Positions 55,627 to 64,000 of a stretch of DNA of 64,000 nucleotides are shown here, one piece after another. How positions within the stretch are numbered: position 1 is the first letter of the stretch; each line of letters begins with the position of its first letter. Source of the DNA: Pseudonocardiales bacterium (lineage in GTDB: Bacteria; Actinomycetota; Actinomycetes; Mycobacteriales; Pseudonocardiaceae); assembly GCA_019243635.1 (NCBI GenBank), contig JAFAUB010000158.1, positions 1-64,000 on the forward strand, in the 5' to 3' direction. The position numbers and the translations under genes are program-made. A model generated the notes under the pieces. The model was not told where the DNA came from, did no database searches, and worked only from the letters and a program-made list of their open reading frames with translations.

Positions 55627-58041
55627 ATGCAGGTGCTGACCCAGCATTACGACAGCGCGCGGACCGGGGCGAACCTTCAGGAGACGGTCCTGAGCCCGGC
55701 CACCGTCGCGCCCGACCGTTTCGGGAAGCTGTTCGAGCTCACGGTCCGGGGCCACGTTTACGCCCAGCCGCTTTATGTTGACGGAGTCAGCTTCCCCGGC
55801 GTTGGACGGCGGAACGCGCTGTACGTCGCCACGATGCACAACCAGGTCTCCGCGTTCGACGCCGACGCCGGTGGTGACCCGCTCTGGTCGCGCTCGCTGG
55901 GCCCGTTCGTCTCGCTGCCGGACGCCAACATCGGGCCCGGCGGCTACAAGGACATCGCGGACGCGGTGGGCATCGTCAGCACGCCCGTCGTCTCGCTGCG
56001 GCACCAGGCCATCTACGTCGTCGCCATGACCCACGAGGGCAGCCAGTACCACCACCGGCTGCACGCCTTGGACCTGGTCACCGGCGAGGAGAAACTGGGC
56101 GGCCCGGTGAGCGTCCAGGGCAGCGTGCCCGGCACCGGCGACGGGAGCTCGAGTGGGACGGTCACGTTCACGAGCAACCTGCACAACCAGCGTCCGGCGC
56201 TGCTGCTGGCCAACGAGACCATCTATGTGGCCTTCGCTTCCTACGGTGACCGCGATCCCTACCACGGCTGGGTCTTCGGGTTCGACGCGGAGACGCTGGC
56301 ACGACGCCCGAACATCTTCATCACAACCCGGTTCGGCGGCCGGGGCGGGATCTGGATGGCCGGTCAGGGCCCAGCGGCCGACGCGGCGGGCAGCGTCTAC
56401 CTGATCACCGGCAACGGTACGTTCGCTCAGACCAACATCGCGGACAAGGTGGTGCTGGGTGAGACCGCCCTGGGCCACCCGGCGCTCGTCGACCACCAGG
56501 GGCAGCTGCTGGTGATCGGTTGGACCGGCACCGACGCGCGGCGGCACGTCAACATCACCCAGACCGTCAACGGGAGCGGCGTCACCGGCAAGGTCACGCT
56601 GGACGAGACGAGCATCGACGGACCGGCGCTGGCATCGGGCGATGGCCGGCTGTTCCTGGCCTGGACCGGCACCGACAGCGCGCACCGCCTCAACGTCAGC
56701 TCCTCGACCGACCTGCGGAGCTTCGGCGACAAGGTGACACTGAGCGAGCAAAGCAACCACGGACCGGCGCTGGCGTTCGGCGACGGCCGCCTCTTCGTGG
56801 CCTGGACCGGTCTGGACGGGCGGCTCAACGTCCTCTCGTCGACCGACGGCGTGACGTTCGGGAACAAGGTATCTCTCGGACAGATCAGCGACAGCGCTCC
56901 GGGGCTGGCCTTCGACAGCGGAACGCTGTTCCTCCTGTGGAGGGGCACCGACCCCAACCACCGGCTGAACGTCCTGGAGTCGACCGACGGAGTCACGTTC
57001 GCCGGCACGGTGACACTCGGCGACACAAGCGACTTCCACCCGGCGCTCGCCCGCCACGCCGGCGGGCTCCGGCTGACCTGGACCGGCCGCGACAACGGAC
57101 AGCACCTGAACCAGCTCGCCGGAGCGTCGCCCGCCGCGCTGGGCTCCAAGGACACCTACGGGGATAGCGCCCGCGCGGCTCCGGCGCTGGCCGTCCTCGG
57201 CACCCAGCTGTTCCTGAGCTGGACCGGGACCGACTCGGGGGCCCACCTGAACCTGGCCGTGCTGACCGATGCGCCCAGCCTCGGCGACAGCATCGTCAAG
57301 CTGGCGCCGGACCTGTCCCTGGCCGACTGGTTCAGCCCCTGGAACACCCAGATCCTCAACCAGGCCGATACGGACCTCGGCTCGGGCGGCGCGCTGGTGC
57401 TGCCCAGCACCGGTCCGATCGTGGGCGGCGGCAAGGAGGGCAAGCTCTACATCCTCGACCCGAACCACCTCGGACGCCTCTGCTCGACGTGCGGCGACCC
57501 CGCCGGTGACACCCAGGTCATCCAGTGGTTCCAGGCCACCGGGACGAGCAAGGGCAACCAGAGCCCGCCGCAGCCGGCGCCCGGCCAGGGCGGCCTGCAC
57601 CACATTCACGGCTCGCCGGTCTTCTGGCGGACGCGTAACGATGGCGCCCGGATCTACGTCTGGGGCGAGGCGGACTGGCTGCGGGCGTTCCGCTTCACCG
57701 GCCCGAAGTTCGACCCCACGCCGGTGGACATCAGCGACGTCACGACGCCGGCAGGCAGCATGCCCGGAGGAATGCTGACCCTGACCGCCAACGGCGACCA
57801 GGACGGCACCGGGATCATCTGGGCCAGCCATCCCATCAGCCTGAACGCCAACCAGGCGGTGGTCCCCGGGATGGTCCGGGCGATCGACGCCGGCAACCTG
57901 CGCCATGAGCTGTGGAACAGCACGATGCGCCCCGCCGACGACATCGGGCTGCTGGCCAAGTTCACTCCACCCATCGTGGCGAACGGGAAGGTCTACGTCG
58001 CGACCTTCTCTGACAAGATCTGCGTCTTCGGCCTGAGATGA
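55627..58041 (+). CDS. Beta-propeller protein (quinoprotein-like) with an inserted sialidase-like repeat region
   Basis: 804 aa. Residues 1-270 and 590-804 look like one quinoprotein-type propeller (GHVYAQPLYVDGV, then later GGALVLPSTGPIVGGGKEGKLY and VANGKVYVATF). Between them, about residues 275-575, at least six repeats of roughly 50 aa carry PALA...LFLAWTGTD...LNV.SSTDG..F, as in sialidase-like propellers, suggesting a second propeller nested in the first. No signal peptide is seen from the ATG at 55627, preceded by GGGGA; a longer in-frame start at 55516 also lacks one. pqqC and pqqB follow, so it could be a PQQ-binding protein, but classical PQQ dehydrogenase motifs are not evident. Confidence 0.7.
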   Translation: MQVLTQHYDSARTGANLQETVLSPATVAPDRFGKLFELTVRGHVYAQPLYVDGVSFPGVGRRNALYVATMHNQVSAFDADAGGDPLWSRSLGPFVSLPDANIGPGGYKDIADAVGIVSTPVVSLRHQAIYVVAMTHEGSQYHHRLHALDLVTGEEKLGGPVSVQGSVPGTGDGSSSGTVTFTSNLHNQRPALLLANETIYVAFASYGDRDPYHGWVFGFDAETLARRPNIFITTRFGGRGGIWMAGQGPAADAAGSVYLITGNGTFAQTNIADKVVLGETALGHPALVDHQGQLLVIGWTGTDARRHVNITQTVNGSGVTGKVTLDETSIDGPALASGDGRLFLAWTGTDSAHRLNVSSSTDLRSFGDKVTLSEQSNHGPALAFGDGRLFVAWTGLDGRLNVLSSTDGVTFGNKVSLGQISDSAPGLAFDSGTLFLLWRGTDPNHRLNVLESTDGVTFAGTVTLGDTSDFHPALARHAGGLRLTWTGRDNGQHLNQLAGASPAALGSKDTYGDSARAAPALAVLGTQLFLSWTGTDSGAHLNLAVLTDAPSLGDSIVKLAPDLSLADWFSPWNTQILNQADTDLGSGGALVLPSTGPIVGGGKEGKLYILDPNHLGRLCSTCGDPAGDTQVIQWFQATGTSKGNQSPPQPAPGQGGLHHIHGSPVFWRTRNDGARIYVWGEADWLRAFRFTGPKFDPTPVDISDVTTPAGSMPGGMLTLTANGDQDGTGIIWASHPISLNANQAVVPGMVRAIDAGNLRHELWNSTMRPADDIGLLAKFTPPIVANGKVYVATFSDKICVFGLR

Positions 58042-58067
58042 CGGCCAGGAGATGGACAGCGAATGAG

Positions 58068-58184
58068 ATGGAGCCAGTGGAGATCAACCAGAACCCGGGC
58101 CTCGACGGAGGCTTCCCGGAGCGGCACTGCCCAGCCGAACCGGGCATCGGCCTCGGCGACGACAGCATGACGTGGGAGAGATAG
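58068..58184 (+). CDS. Possible 38-residue peptide before pqqC
   Basis: An ATG at 58068 opens a short frame (MEPVEINQNPGLDGGFPERH, ending DSMTWER) whose stop meets the pqqC start directly. Its place between a quinoprotein-like gene and pqqC is where pqqA could be expected. However it lacks the Glu-x3-Tyr pair that PqqA donates to PQQ and has no good ribosome binding site, so it is not canonical PqqA. Listed because of position only. Confidence 0.2.
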   Translation: MEPVEINQNPGLDGGFPERHCPAEPGIGLGDDSMTWER

Positions 58185-58874
58185 ATGACCGTAGCCGGGA
58201 CCCTGAGCCGGTCCGCGTTCGAGGACCGGCTGCGCGGCGTGCTCGAGGAACGCTACCACCACCGGCACCCGTTCCACCGGCGAATGCACGAGGGCAGCCT
58301 GGCGCGGGAGGAGCTGCAGGACTGGGTGGCCAATCGCTACCACTACCAGGCCCAGATGCCGGTGAAAGACGCCATCATCCTGTCTCGGCTGCCGACGCGG
58401 GCGGCACGTCGCGTCTGGATCGGCCGCATAGTGGACCAGGACGGGTCCGGCGGCGACGAGGGCGGCCTGGAGCAATGGCTGCGGCTGGCGGACGCGGTAG
58501 GACTCCGGCGGGAGGATGTCGAGAGCGGCACCCAGGTGGTGCCGGGGGTGCGCCTCGCCGTGGATGCCTACTTGCGCTTCTGCTCGGTGCGGCCGTGGCC
58601 GGAGGCGGTGGCGGCCTCGCTGACCCAGCTCTTCGTGCCCGACCTGATGCGCGTGCGGAGCGAGGCTCTGGCGCGGCACTACGGCCTGACGGCCGAGGGC
58701 CTCACGTACTTCAGCCGGCACTCGGACGTGGCGGCGCGCGAGAGCGAGCAGGCGATCACGCTGCTCCTCACGGAGCTGCGCAGCCGCGAGGAGCAGGACC
58801 GGGCCCTTGACGCCGTGCGCTTCAAATGCGACGTGCTGAACGCGCTGCTGGACGCGGTGGAGGCGATTCGCTGA
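58185..58874 (+). CDS. pqqC: Pyrroloquinoline-quinone synthase-like protein
   Basis: 229-aa TENA/PqqC-type helical protein. PqqC closes the ring and oxidises AHQQ to PQQ with molecular oxygen. RYHHRHPFHRRMHEG and WVANRYHYQAQMPVKDA carry the conserved His, Tyr, Arg and Lys of the PqqC active site, and DLMRVRSEALARHYG follows. Length fits bacterial PqqC. Followed 124 bp later by pqqB. pqqA, pqqD and pqqE are not in the window. Confidence 0.85.
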   Translation: MTVAGTLSRSAFEDRLRGVLEERYHHRHPFHRRMHEGSLAREELQDWVANRYHYQAQMPVKDAIILSRLPTRAARRVWIGRIVDQDGSGGDEGGLEQWLRLADAVGLRREDVESGTQVVPGVRLAVDAYLRFCSVRPWPEAVAASLTQLFVPDLMRVRSEALARHYGLTAEGLTYFSRHSDVAARESEQAITLLLTELRSREEQDRALDAVRFKCDVLNALLDAVEAIR

Positions 58875-58998
58875 CCGCTCATCCGGGCTCTTCGGCGTCG
58901 ACCCTGGAGACGATCCTTGACATCGGTCGATACCGGCTGTCACCATAAGGGTTCTCTTGTTCGATTCTCGGTAACGAATTTACGGCGGTTCGGCTGCG

Positions 58999-59916
58999 AT
59001 GCTCGTCCGTATCCTGGGCTCGGCGGCCGGCGGTGGAGTACCACAATGGAACTGCGGGTGTCCGGTGTGCGCCGCCGCACGGTCGGGCTCGCGCCCGGTG
59101 AGGTGGCGACGCTCGTCCACCATCGCCGTCGGTGACGGTGACGGCGAGTGGTTTCTGGGCAATGCCGGGCCGGAGCTCGATGGTGCGCTTCGCGAGTGCG
59201 CCCCCCTATGGCCTGGGCCTGATGATTCCACGGCGCCAGTACACGGCGTTTTCCTCACTGATGCCGAACTCGACCACACGCTGGGTCTGCTGTCGCTTCG
59301 TCAGGCAGGTGAGCTGCATGTATACGGCACCTCGGCGGTGCGAACCCTGCTTTCCCAGTGCGGGCTGCTGCCGATGCTGGAAAGCTACACGGTGGTGCGT
59401 TGGCACGAAGTTCGGCCAGGAGAGCGGTTCATGCTGCACTACCGCCACGGTTCGGCCTCGTCGTTACGGTGTGAGGCATTCGATGCCACCAGCGGTCGGT
59501 TGCCCCGTTACGCCCGTGGCTGCGGTCCGACCTCCGGCGTCGTCATCGGTTACCGGATCACCGACGAGCGCACCGCCCGCTCCGCGGTGTTTCTGCCCTC
59601 AGTGGCGGCGCTTGACGAAAGCCTTCTCCAGCAGGTCAGCGGATCAGATCTGATTCTCGTGGATGGCACGTTCTGGACCGATGACGAGCTGCATCAGCAC
59701 CGGCGCGGCACCGCAACAGCTCGGTCGATGGGCCACCTGCCCGTCAACGGTGCGGAGGGGAGCCTGCGGCTGCTTCGCCGGCTGACCGATACGCACATCG
59801 TGTACACCCACCTCAACAACACCAACCCGATTCTCTTCGACGACGCGCCCGAACGAGCATGCCTCGCCAACGCCGGCGCAAGCGTTGCGGAGGACGGCAC
59901 CGAATACGAGCTGTAG
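58999..59916 (+). CDS. pqqB: PQQ biosynthesis protein PqqB
   Basis: 305-aa metallo-beta-lactamase-fold protein. The N-terminus VRILGSAAGGGVPQWNCGCPVC, the VFLTDAELDHTLGLLSLRQ motif and HLNNTNPIL near the C-terminus are standard PqqB signatures. PqqB acts as a hydroxylase in the PQQ pathway. Base use is a little less GC-rich than in its neighbours. In known clusters B precedes C; here the order is C then B. Confidence 0.88.
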   Translation: MLVRILGSAAGGGVPQWNCGCPVCAAARSGSRPVRWRRSSTIAVGDGDGEWFLGNAGPELDGALRECAPLWPGPDDSTAPVHGVFLTDAELDHTLGLLSLRQAGELHVYGTSAVRTLLSQCGLLPMLESYTVVRWHEVRPGERFMLHYRHGSASSLRCEAFDATSGRLPRYARGCGPTSGVVIGYRITDERTARSAVFLPSVAALDESLLQQVSGSDLILVDGTFWTDDELHQHRRGTATARSMGHLPVNGAEGSLRLLRRLTDTHIVYTHLNNTNPILFDDAPERACLANAGASVAEDGTEYEL

Positions 59917-60057
59917 CAGCGGTGGTGTGGTCCTGGTTGTAGCCGAGCATCGTGGCGACGACAGGAGCCGGTGCTTGGAGGACAAGCTGCCGGGTCGCCG
60001 CTGTCCGGCCACGGAGACCGGGGATCCCGGCACTGGTGACCAGCGTAGTCTGCCCTG

Positions 60058-60645
60058 GTGGCGCAGCATGTCGCCCGGCGCGGGTGGGCCCTGTTCGGGG
60101 TGGTGCTCGTGGTGCTCGCCGCTGCCGTGGGGGCTGGGATGCTGCTGCGCGACGTGCGGCCCGCCGCTGGAGCGGGTGGCATCGGCTCGATCGGCGGCTC
60201 GATCGGCGACAACGCGGCGCTGAGACCGTCGGAGCCAGGACTGGCCACCGTCGTGCTCGTCGAGGATGCCGCACTGCATCCGGACGCCGACCGGATCCGG
60301 AATGTGCTGCAGAGGTATTTCGACGCGATCAACGCCGGCGACTACCAGCTCTGGCGCGGCGCCGTCATCCCGCAGTGGGCGCGGGACCTCGGGGAGAGCG
60401 CCTGGCACGCCCATTACCGGTCCACTCTGGACGGCAGCATCGTAGTGCACCGGCTGGAGCCCCGAGACGGCGGTGGGCTCCTCGCGCTGACGTCGTTCAC
60501 CAGCCTGCAGAACCCCGCCGACGCACCGCCCGAGCTGCCGGTGAGGTGCCTGCGGTGGTGGGTGTCCTACCCACTGATCGGTCAGGGCGACCAGCTACGG
60601 CTGGGCCCGAGCTCGCCGAGCGCGAACCTGCGGGCGGCCTGCTGA
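60058..60645 (+). CDS. Membrane-anchored NTF2-like protein
   Basis: 195 aa. One N-terminal membrane span (LFGVVLVVLAAAVGAGMLL) and a Gly-rich linker lead to an NTF2-like domain (VLQRYFDAINAGDYQLW; SIVVHRLEP; the C-terminal VRCLRWWVSYPLI). The domain would be outside the cell. Such proteins are frequent in Pseudonocardiaceae; function unknown. GTG start at 60058; a good ribosome binding site is not obvious. It may be co-transcribed with pqqB (141 bp gap), but there is no functional link. Confidence 0.6.
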   Translation: MAQHVARRGWALFGVVLVVLAAAVGAGMLLRDVRPAAGAGGIGSIGGSIGDNAALRPSEPGLATVVLVEDAALHPDADRIRNVLQRYFDAINAGDYQLWRGAVIPQWARDLGESAWHAHYRSTLDGSIVVHRLEPRDGGGLLALTSFTSLQNPADAPPELPVRCLRWWVSYPLIGQGDQLRLGPSSPSANLRAAC

Positions 60646-60686
60646 CGCCGGCCGCCCCGGAAGAGCCACCCTGAGCAGCCACCGGA

Positions 60687-62135
60687 CTACAGCGGGATGT
60701 TGCCGTGCGCGCCGCGGCCCGCAGGTGCCACAGCCAGCGCTTCGGCCAGGCGTCGCCGGGTCTGCGCCGGCTTGATCACCTCGTCCACCACGCCGATCGT
60801 CACGGCGCGGTCGACCCCGCCGGCGATCTGCTCGTGGTGCTCAGCGAGTCTGGCGTGTAATGCCTCGCGCTCGTCCTCCGCTGCGGCGGCCAACGCCCGA
60901 CGGTGCAGGATGCCCACCGCGGCCTTGGCGCCCATCACGGCGACCTGGGCCTGCGGCCAGGCGAAGACCTGGGTCGCGCCTAGTGACCGGGAGTTCATGG
61001 CGATGTACGCACCGCCGAAGGCCTTGCGAGTCACCAGGGTGACTCGGGGGACGACCGCTTCGGCGAAGGCGTGGAGTAGCTTCGCGCCGCGACGGACCAC
61101 GCCGTCCCACTCCTGGCCGACGCCGGGCAGGTACCCGGGCACGTCGACCAGGATGATCATGGGCACCCCGAACGAGTCGCACATCCGCACGAAGCGCGAT
61201 GCCTTCTCCGCCGACGCCGAGTCCAGGCACCCCCCCAGCCGCAGCGGGTTGTTCGCGATCACCCCGATGGTCCGCCCAGCCAGCCTGCCCAGCCCCACCA
61301 CGATGTTGGGCGCCCACTTGGGCTGCAGCTCGGCGAACCCGCCAGTGGTGTCGGGCTCGTCCAGTACAGCGTGCAGCAACGGGTGAACGTCGTAGGCGCG
61401 TTGACGCTCCGTGGGTAGATACTCGGACAGGTCGACCTCCTCGTGAACCGAGTGCAGGTCGAACATCCCCGGGCGAGCGAACAGGCCTGCGATATGACGG
61501 GCCCGCAGCAACGCGTCCGGCTCGGAGGAGGCGACCACATGCGCCACGCCGGATTTCTTACCGTGCGCGCTGGGACCCCCCAGCGCTTCCATGTCGATCT
61601 GCTCACCGGTGACGCTGCGGACCACGTCCGGGCCGGTGACGAACACCCGCCCCGCTGGTGCCATGATCACGACGTCGGTGAGCGCAGGACCGTAGGCGGC
61701 CCCACCCGCGGCGGCACCGAGCACCACTGAGATCTGTGGCACCCGCCCGGAGGCCCTGACCATGGCGGCGAACACCTGGCCGACGGCGTCGAGAGCCTCC
61801 ACACCCTCGGCCAGCCGCGCTCCGCCGGAGTGCCACAACCCGATCACCGGGGACCGTTCCCGGACTGCGGTGTCGATGGCCTCCACGATGTGCCGGCAGC
61901 CCTCCGAGCCCATCGCACCGCCCATTGTGGTGGCGTCGGTGCAGTAGGCGATCACCTTGGCCCCGTCGATGCGGCCGCGGGCGGTGAACGCTCCGCTGTT
62001 GTCGCGGGGTCGCAGCGAGACCACCGTGTCCGGGTCGAACAGGCACTCCAGGCGCAGTTGCGGATCCCGCGGATCAGCCGCTTCCGCTGTACTGGACTGG
62101 GTGTCTGTACGGGCACGATGAGCCAGAGCTGTCAT
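60687..62135 (-). CDS. accD: Acyl-CoA carboxylase beta subunit (carboxyltransferase)
   Basis: 482-aa carboxyltransferase that moves CO2 from biotin to acetyl- or propionyl-CoA. GSEGCRHIVEAIDTA, the oxyanion loops GGARLAEGVEAL and AAGGAAYGPAL, and FGGAYIAMNSRSLGA are the carboxyltransferase signatures. In mycobacteria the equivalent gene accD6 follows acpM-kasA-kasB; here it follows acpP-fabF in the same way, so it probably supplies malonyl-CoA to FAS-II. AAGGAG precedes ATG 62135 at good spacing. Confidence 0.92.
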   Translation of the reverse strand: MTALAHRARTDTQSSTAEAADPRDPQLRLECLFDPDTVVSLRPRDNSGAFTARGRIDGAKVIAYCTDATTMGGAMGSEGCRHIVEAIDTAVRERSPVIGLWHSGGARLAEGVEALDAVGQVFAAMVRASGRVPQISVVLGAAAGGAAYGPALTDVVIMAPAGRVFVTGPDVVRSVTGEQIDMEALGGPSAHGKKSGVAHVVASSEPDALLRARHIAGLFARPGMFDLHSVHEEVDLSEYLPTERQRAYDVHPLLHAVLDEPDTTGGFAELQPKWAPNIVVGLGRLAGRTIGVIANNPLRLGGCLDSASAEKASRFVRMCDSFGVPMIILVDVPGYLPGVGQEWDGVVRRGAKLLHAFAEAVVPRVTLVTRKAFGGAYIAMNSRSLGATQVFAWPQAQVAVMGAKAAVGILHRRALAAAAEDEREALHARLAEHHEQIAGGVDRAVTIGVVDEVIKPAQTRRRLAEALAVAPAGRGAHGNIPL

Positions 62136-62176
62136 CGGTGATCTCCTTGCGATGGAGTGCCTTACCGGCGCTCGCC

Positions 62177-63415
62177 TCAGGCCGAGGTGAAGGCGAGCGC
62201 GACGTTGTGGCCGCCGAACCCGAACGAGTCGTTGACGGCGGCGCGCAACCTCACCTCGCGGGCGGAGCCGGTCACGACGTCGAGCACCACGCCCGGGTCG
62301 AGATCCTCCAAGTTCAGCGTCGGAGGCACGACACCGTCTCGCAGCGCCAACACGCAGGCCAGGCTTTCGACCGCGCCGGCGGCACCGAGCAGGTGGCCTA
62401 ACGCTCCCTTGGGCGCGGTGACCACCGCGTGGCCGCCGACGGCGGTCCGGATCGCGGCCGCCTCCGCGATGTCGCCCACCGGGGTGGCGGTGGCGTGCGC
62501 GTTGACGTGCCCGATGTCTGTTCTGTCCAGGCCAGCGGTGCGCAGCGCAGCCGAGATCGCTCGGCCGGCTCCGATACCCTCCGCTTCGGGCGCGGTGATG
62601 TGGTAGCCGTCGGAGCTGGTGCCCACCCCGGCCAGTCGACCGTGCCGGGTGGCCCCGCGAGCTGCGGCGAACTCCGCCCGCTCGAGCACCATCACCCCGG
62701 CGCCCTCGCCGAGCACGAACCCGTCCCGCGCGATATCGAACGGGCGTGAGGCCCGTTCGGGCTCATCGTTGCGGGTGCTCATGGCCCGCATCTGGGCGAA
62801 CCCGGCCAGCGTGATGGGGATGATGCACGCCTCGGCTCCGCCGGCCACCACCACGTCGACCTCCCCGGCCCGCAGCATCCGCCATGCGATGGCCAGTGCC
62901 TCGGCCCCGGAGGCGCAGGCGGCGACCGGGGCATGCACGCCACCGCGGGCGCGGAGGTCCAGACCGACATGCGCGGCCGGGCCGTTGGGCATGAGCATCG
63001 GGATGGTCAGTGGCGAGACCTTGCGCATCCCCGCGTTCTCGAGCAGGTCGTCCTGTCCGAGCAGGGTCAGCGCACCGCCGATACCGGTGCCGATCACGAC
63101 AGCCAGCCGCTCCGGCTCGACATCCGGCGTGCCGGCGTGCCGCCAGGCTTCTCGTGCGGCGATCATCGCGACCTGCTCGCAACGGTCCCAGCGGCGGGCC
63201 TGCACCCGGGGGAGCGAGTCGATCGGATCGACCGCCAGCTTCGCCGCGATCCGTACGGGCAGGTCGAAGCGGTCAACCCAGTCCTCGGTCAGCGCGACGA
63301 CCCCGCTCTTGCCGGCGCGCAGGGCATCCCAGGTCGATGCGACGTCCCCGCCGAGCGGGGTCGTCGCCCCGAGCCCAGTGATAACGACCTCAGTGACAGC
63401 AGCCTCAGTGGTCAT
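62177..63415 (-). CDS. fabF: 3-Oxoacyl-ACP synthase II (KAS II)
   Basis: 412-aa condensing enzyme extending acyl-ACP with malonyl-ACP. The catalytic Cys is in AACASGAEAL, the two His in NAHATATP and FGFGGHNVAL, and the Lys in VTAPKGALGH. ATG 63415 was chosen over the GTG just before it because GGAGG then has usable spacing. It lies 30 bp after acpP and 41 bp before accD, so all three share a transcript. Confidence 0.94.
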   Translation of the reverse strand: MTTEAAVTEVVITGLGATTPLGGDVASTWDALRAGKSGVVALTEDWVDRFDLPVRIAAKLAVDPIDSLPRVQARRWDRCEQVAMIAAREAWRHAGTPDVEPERLAVVIGTGIGGALTLLGQDDLLENAGMRKVSPLTIPMLMPNGPAAHVGLDLRARGGVHAPVAACASGAEALAIAWRMLRAGEVDVVVAGGAEACIIPITLAGFAQMRAMSTRNDEPERASRPFDIARDGFVLGEGAGVMVLERAEFAAARGATRHGRLAGVGTSSDGYHITAPEAEGIGAGRAISAALRTAGLDRTDIGHVNAHATATPVGDIAEAAAIRTAVGGHAVVTAPKGALGHLLGAAGAVESLACVLALRDGVVPPTLNLEDLDPGVVLDVVTGSAREVRLRAAVNDSFGFGGHNVALAFTSA

Positions 63416-63445
63416 CACGCCTCCGCGGCGATGAGTGCGTCGGCG

Positions 63446-63685
63446 TCATGCGGTCTTCGCGACGTAGTCCACCGCGTCGCCGACGGTCTTGAGGTTGGCC
63501 AGCACATCGTCAGGTACCTTGACACCGAAGTGGTCCTCCACCTGCACAGCGATCTCCACCATGGACAGCGAGTCGATGTCCAGCTCGTCCATGAAGGACT
63601 TCTCCGGGGTGATCTCGGTCTCCTCGATGCCCGCCACCTCGTGCACAATCTTGGCGAGGCCATGGAGGATCTCCTCGTTCGTCAC
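63446..63685 (-). CDS. acpP: Acyl carrier protein
   Basis: 79-aa carrier protein of FAS-II. The phosphopantetheine Ser is in DELDIDSLSMVEI. The acidic four-helix pattern is normal. GTG 63685 is preceded by AAAGGA and gives the standard N-terminus (VTNEEILHGLAKIV); the longer frame upstream has no family support. Confidence 0.95.
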   Translation of the reverse strand: MTNEEILHGLAKIVHEVAGIEETEITPEKSFMDELDIDSLSMVEIAVQVEDHFGVKVPDDVLANLKTVGDAVDYVAKTA

Positions 63686-63800
63686 TGGCTTGTGTCCTTT
63701 CTGTCGGTCACCGGTGATCGGGGCCGACGGCCCCGTACCGCGACGTATTCTTCCGATGCGGAGCATCGGTTCAGGGCGGCACCCCTCACGGCGGGACACG

Positions 63801-64000
63801 TCATGGCAGGACCACGGCCTGGCCCGCATAGGACAGGCCCGCGCCGAAACCGACCAGCAATGCGAGGTTCCCGGAACGGACTCGACCTTCGGCTCGCATG
63901 TGGTCCAGCGCGAGTGGTATCGACGCCGAGGACGTGTTGCCCGAGTGGACGATATCGTCGGCCACCACCATGTCCTCGCGGGCTCCGGCCGCGCGCATGT
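63801..64000 (-). CDS. fabH: 3-Oxoacyl-ACP synthase III, C-terminal end (cut by window)
   Basis: Only the last 65 codons are inside the window; the gene continues to the right. [13 protein letters not shown] is the FabH signature with the catalytic Asn, and [16 protein letters not shown] is the usual C-terminus. It starts fatty-acid chains by condensing acyl-CoA with malonyl-ACP. Its position 115 bp upstream of acpP matches the fabD-fabH-acpP-fabF order of actinomycetes. Confidence 0.9.
   Translation of the reverse strand, partial: MRAAGAREDMVVADDIVHSGNTSSASIPLALDHMRAEGRVRSGNLALLVGFGAGLSYAGQAVVLP

Noticed and set aside
56450..57300. Recurring DNA motifs around 140-150 bp apart
   Set aside because: They encode the propeller repeats of the protein (WTGTD/LNV/STDG) and are not an independent DNA repeat.
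55012..57906. Very long open frame on minus (about 960 codons) opposite DUF3145 and the propeller gene
   Set aside because: Its translation has no recognisable domains and is Arg/Gly/Val-rich, as in antisense frames of high-GC genes; the plus-strand genes have clear families.
58068..58184. Short frame as canonical PqqA
   Set aside because: The Glu and Tyr that form PQQ are not present in the required spacing and the ribosome binding site is weak. Kept only as a low-confidence peptide.

Overview
The window is high-GC actinobacterial chromosome. The gene set points to the order Pseudonocardiales: fbiC (F420 deazaflavin synthase), an iniB-iniA-iniC dynamin locus, DUF3145 and DUF3048 proteins, an SAV2177-type methyltransferase, an acVLRF1-type GGQ protein, a treX/treY/treZ set, and acpP-fabF-accD fatty-acid genes. 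The family-level assignment is an inference from gene content; no 16S gene is present.

Layout. 1-2.0 kb: wreck of a tyrosine-recombinase integrase abutting the 3' end of tRNA-Lys(CTT). 2.3-5.1 kb: lipoprotein L,D-transpeptidase ending in a very strong hairpin, a frameshifted pcaD-like hydrolase, tRNA-His(GTG), orn. 5.5-6.6 kb: two tandem secreted CHRD proteins. 6.6-15.3 kb: a stress locus, iniB-iniA-iniC on minus, divergent from a coupled pair on plus (membrane-anchored Hsp70-like protein, LuxR regulator). 15.4-19.3 kb: fbiC and a membrane diguanylate cyclase. 19.4-23.4 kb: DUF3048 lipoprotein, then csoR-copZ-copA. 23.5-31.1 kb: HIT protein, NYN-like protein, WS/DGAT acyltransferase, YceI, lycopene cyclase, acVLRF1, SDR, ABC-F and a small HTH protein. 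31.3-34.2 kb: a class-I tRNA with a UAG anticodon, a peroxiredoxin, a DUF3618 protein, treZ and a Uma2 remnant.

34.2-46.3 kb: treY and treX are separated by an AT-richer, oppositely oriented two-gene cassette at about 36.5-40.5 kb (patatin-like phospholipase plus a membrane-anchored protein kinase). This cassette is the strongest candidate for an undescribed system. treX itself overlaps the end of the tyrosine-catabolism operon hppD-hmgA-fahA. 46.4-48.8 kb is a decaying accessory locus: internally deleted flavoprotein, regulator without its HTH, and three coupled small genes of which the last is frameshifted.

49.1-60.6 kb: aroE, methyltransferase coupled to a PAS-GGDEF-EAL protein, S8 protease, DUF3145, an unusual beta-propeller protein followed by pqqC and pqqB without pqqA/D/E nearby, and a membrane-anchored hypothetical. 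60.7-64.0 kb: fatty-acid synthesis genes accD, fabF, acpP and the 3' end of fabH, all on minus.

Functionally, the window joins envelope maintenance (L,D-transpeptidase, ini locus, fatty-acid synthesis), copper homeostasis, trehalose formation from glycogen, tyrosine degradation and cyclic-di-GMP signalling. Traces of mobile DNA occur at the left end, in the treZ-treY gap and inside the tre cluster.
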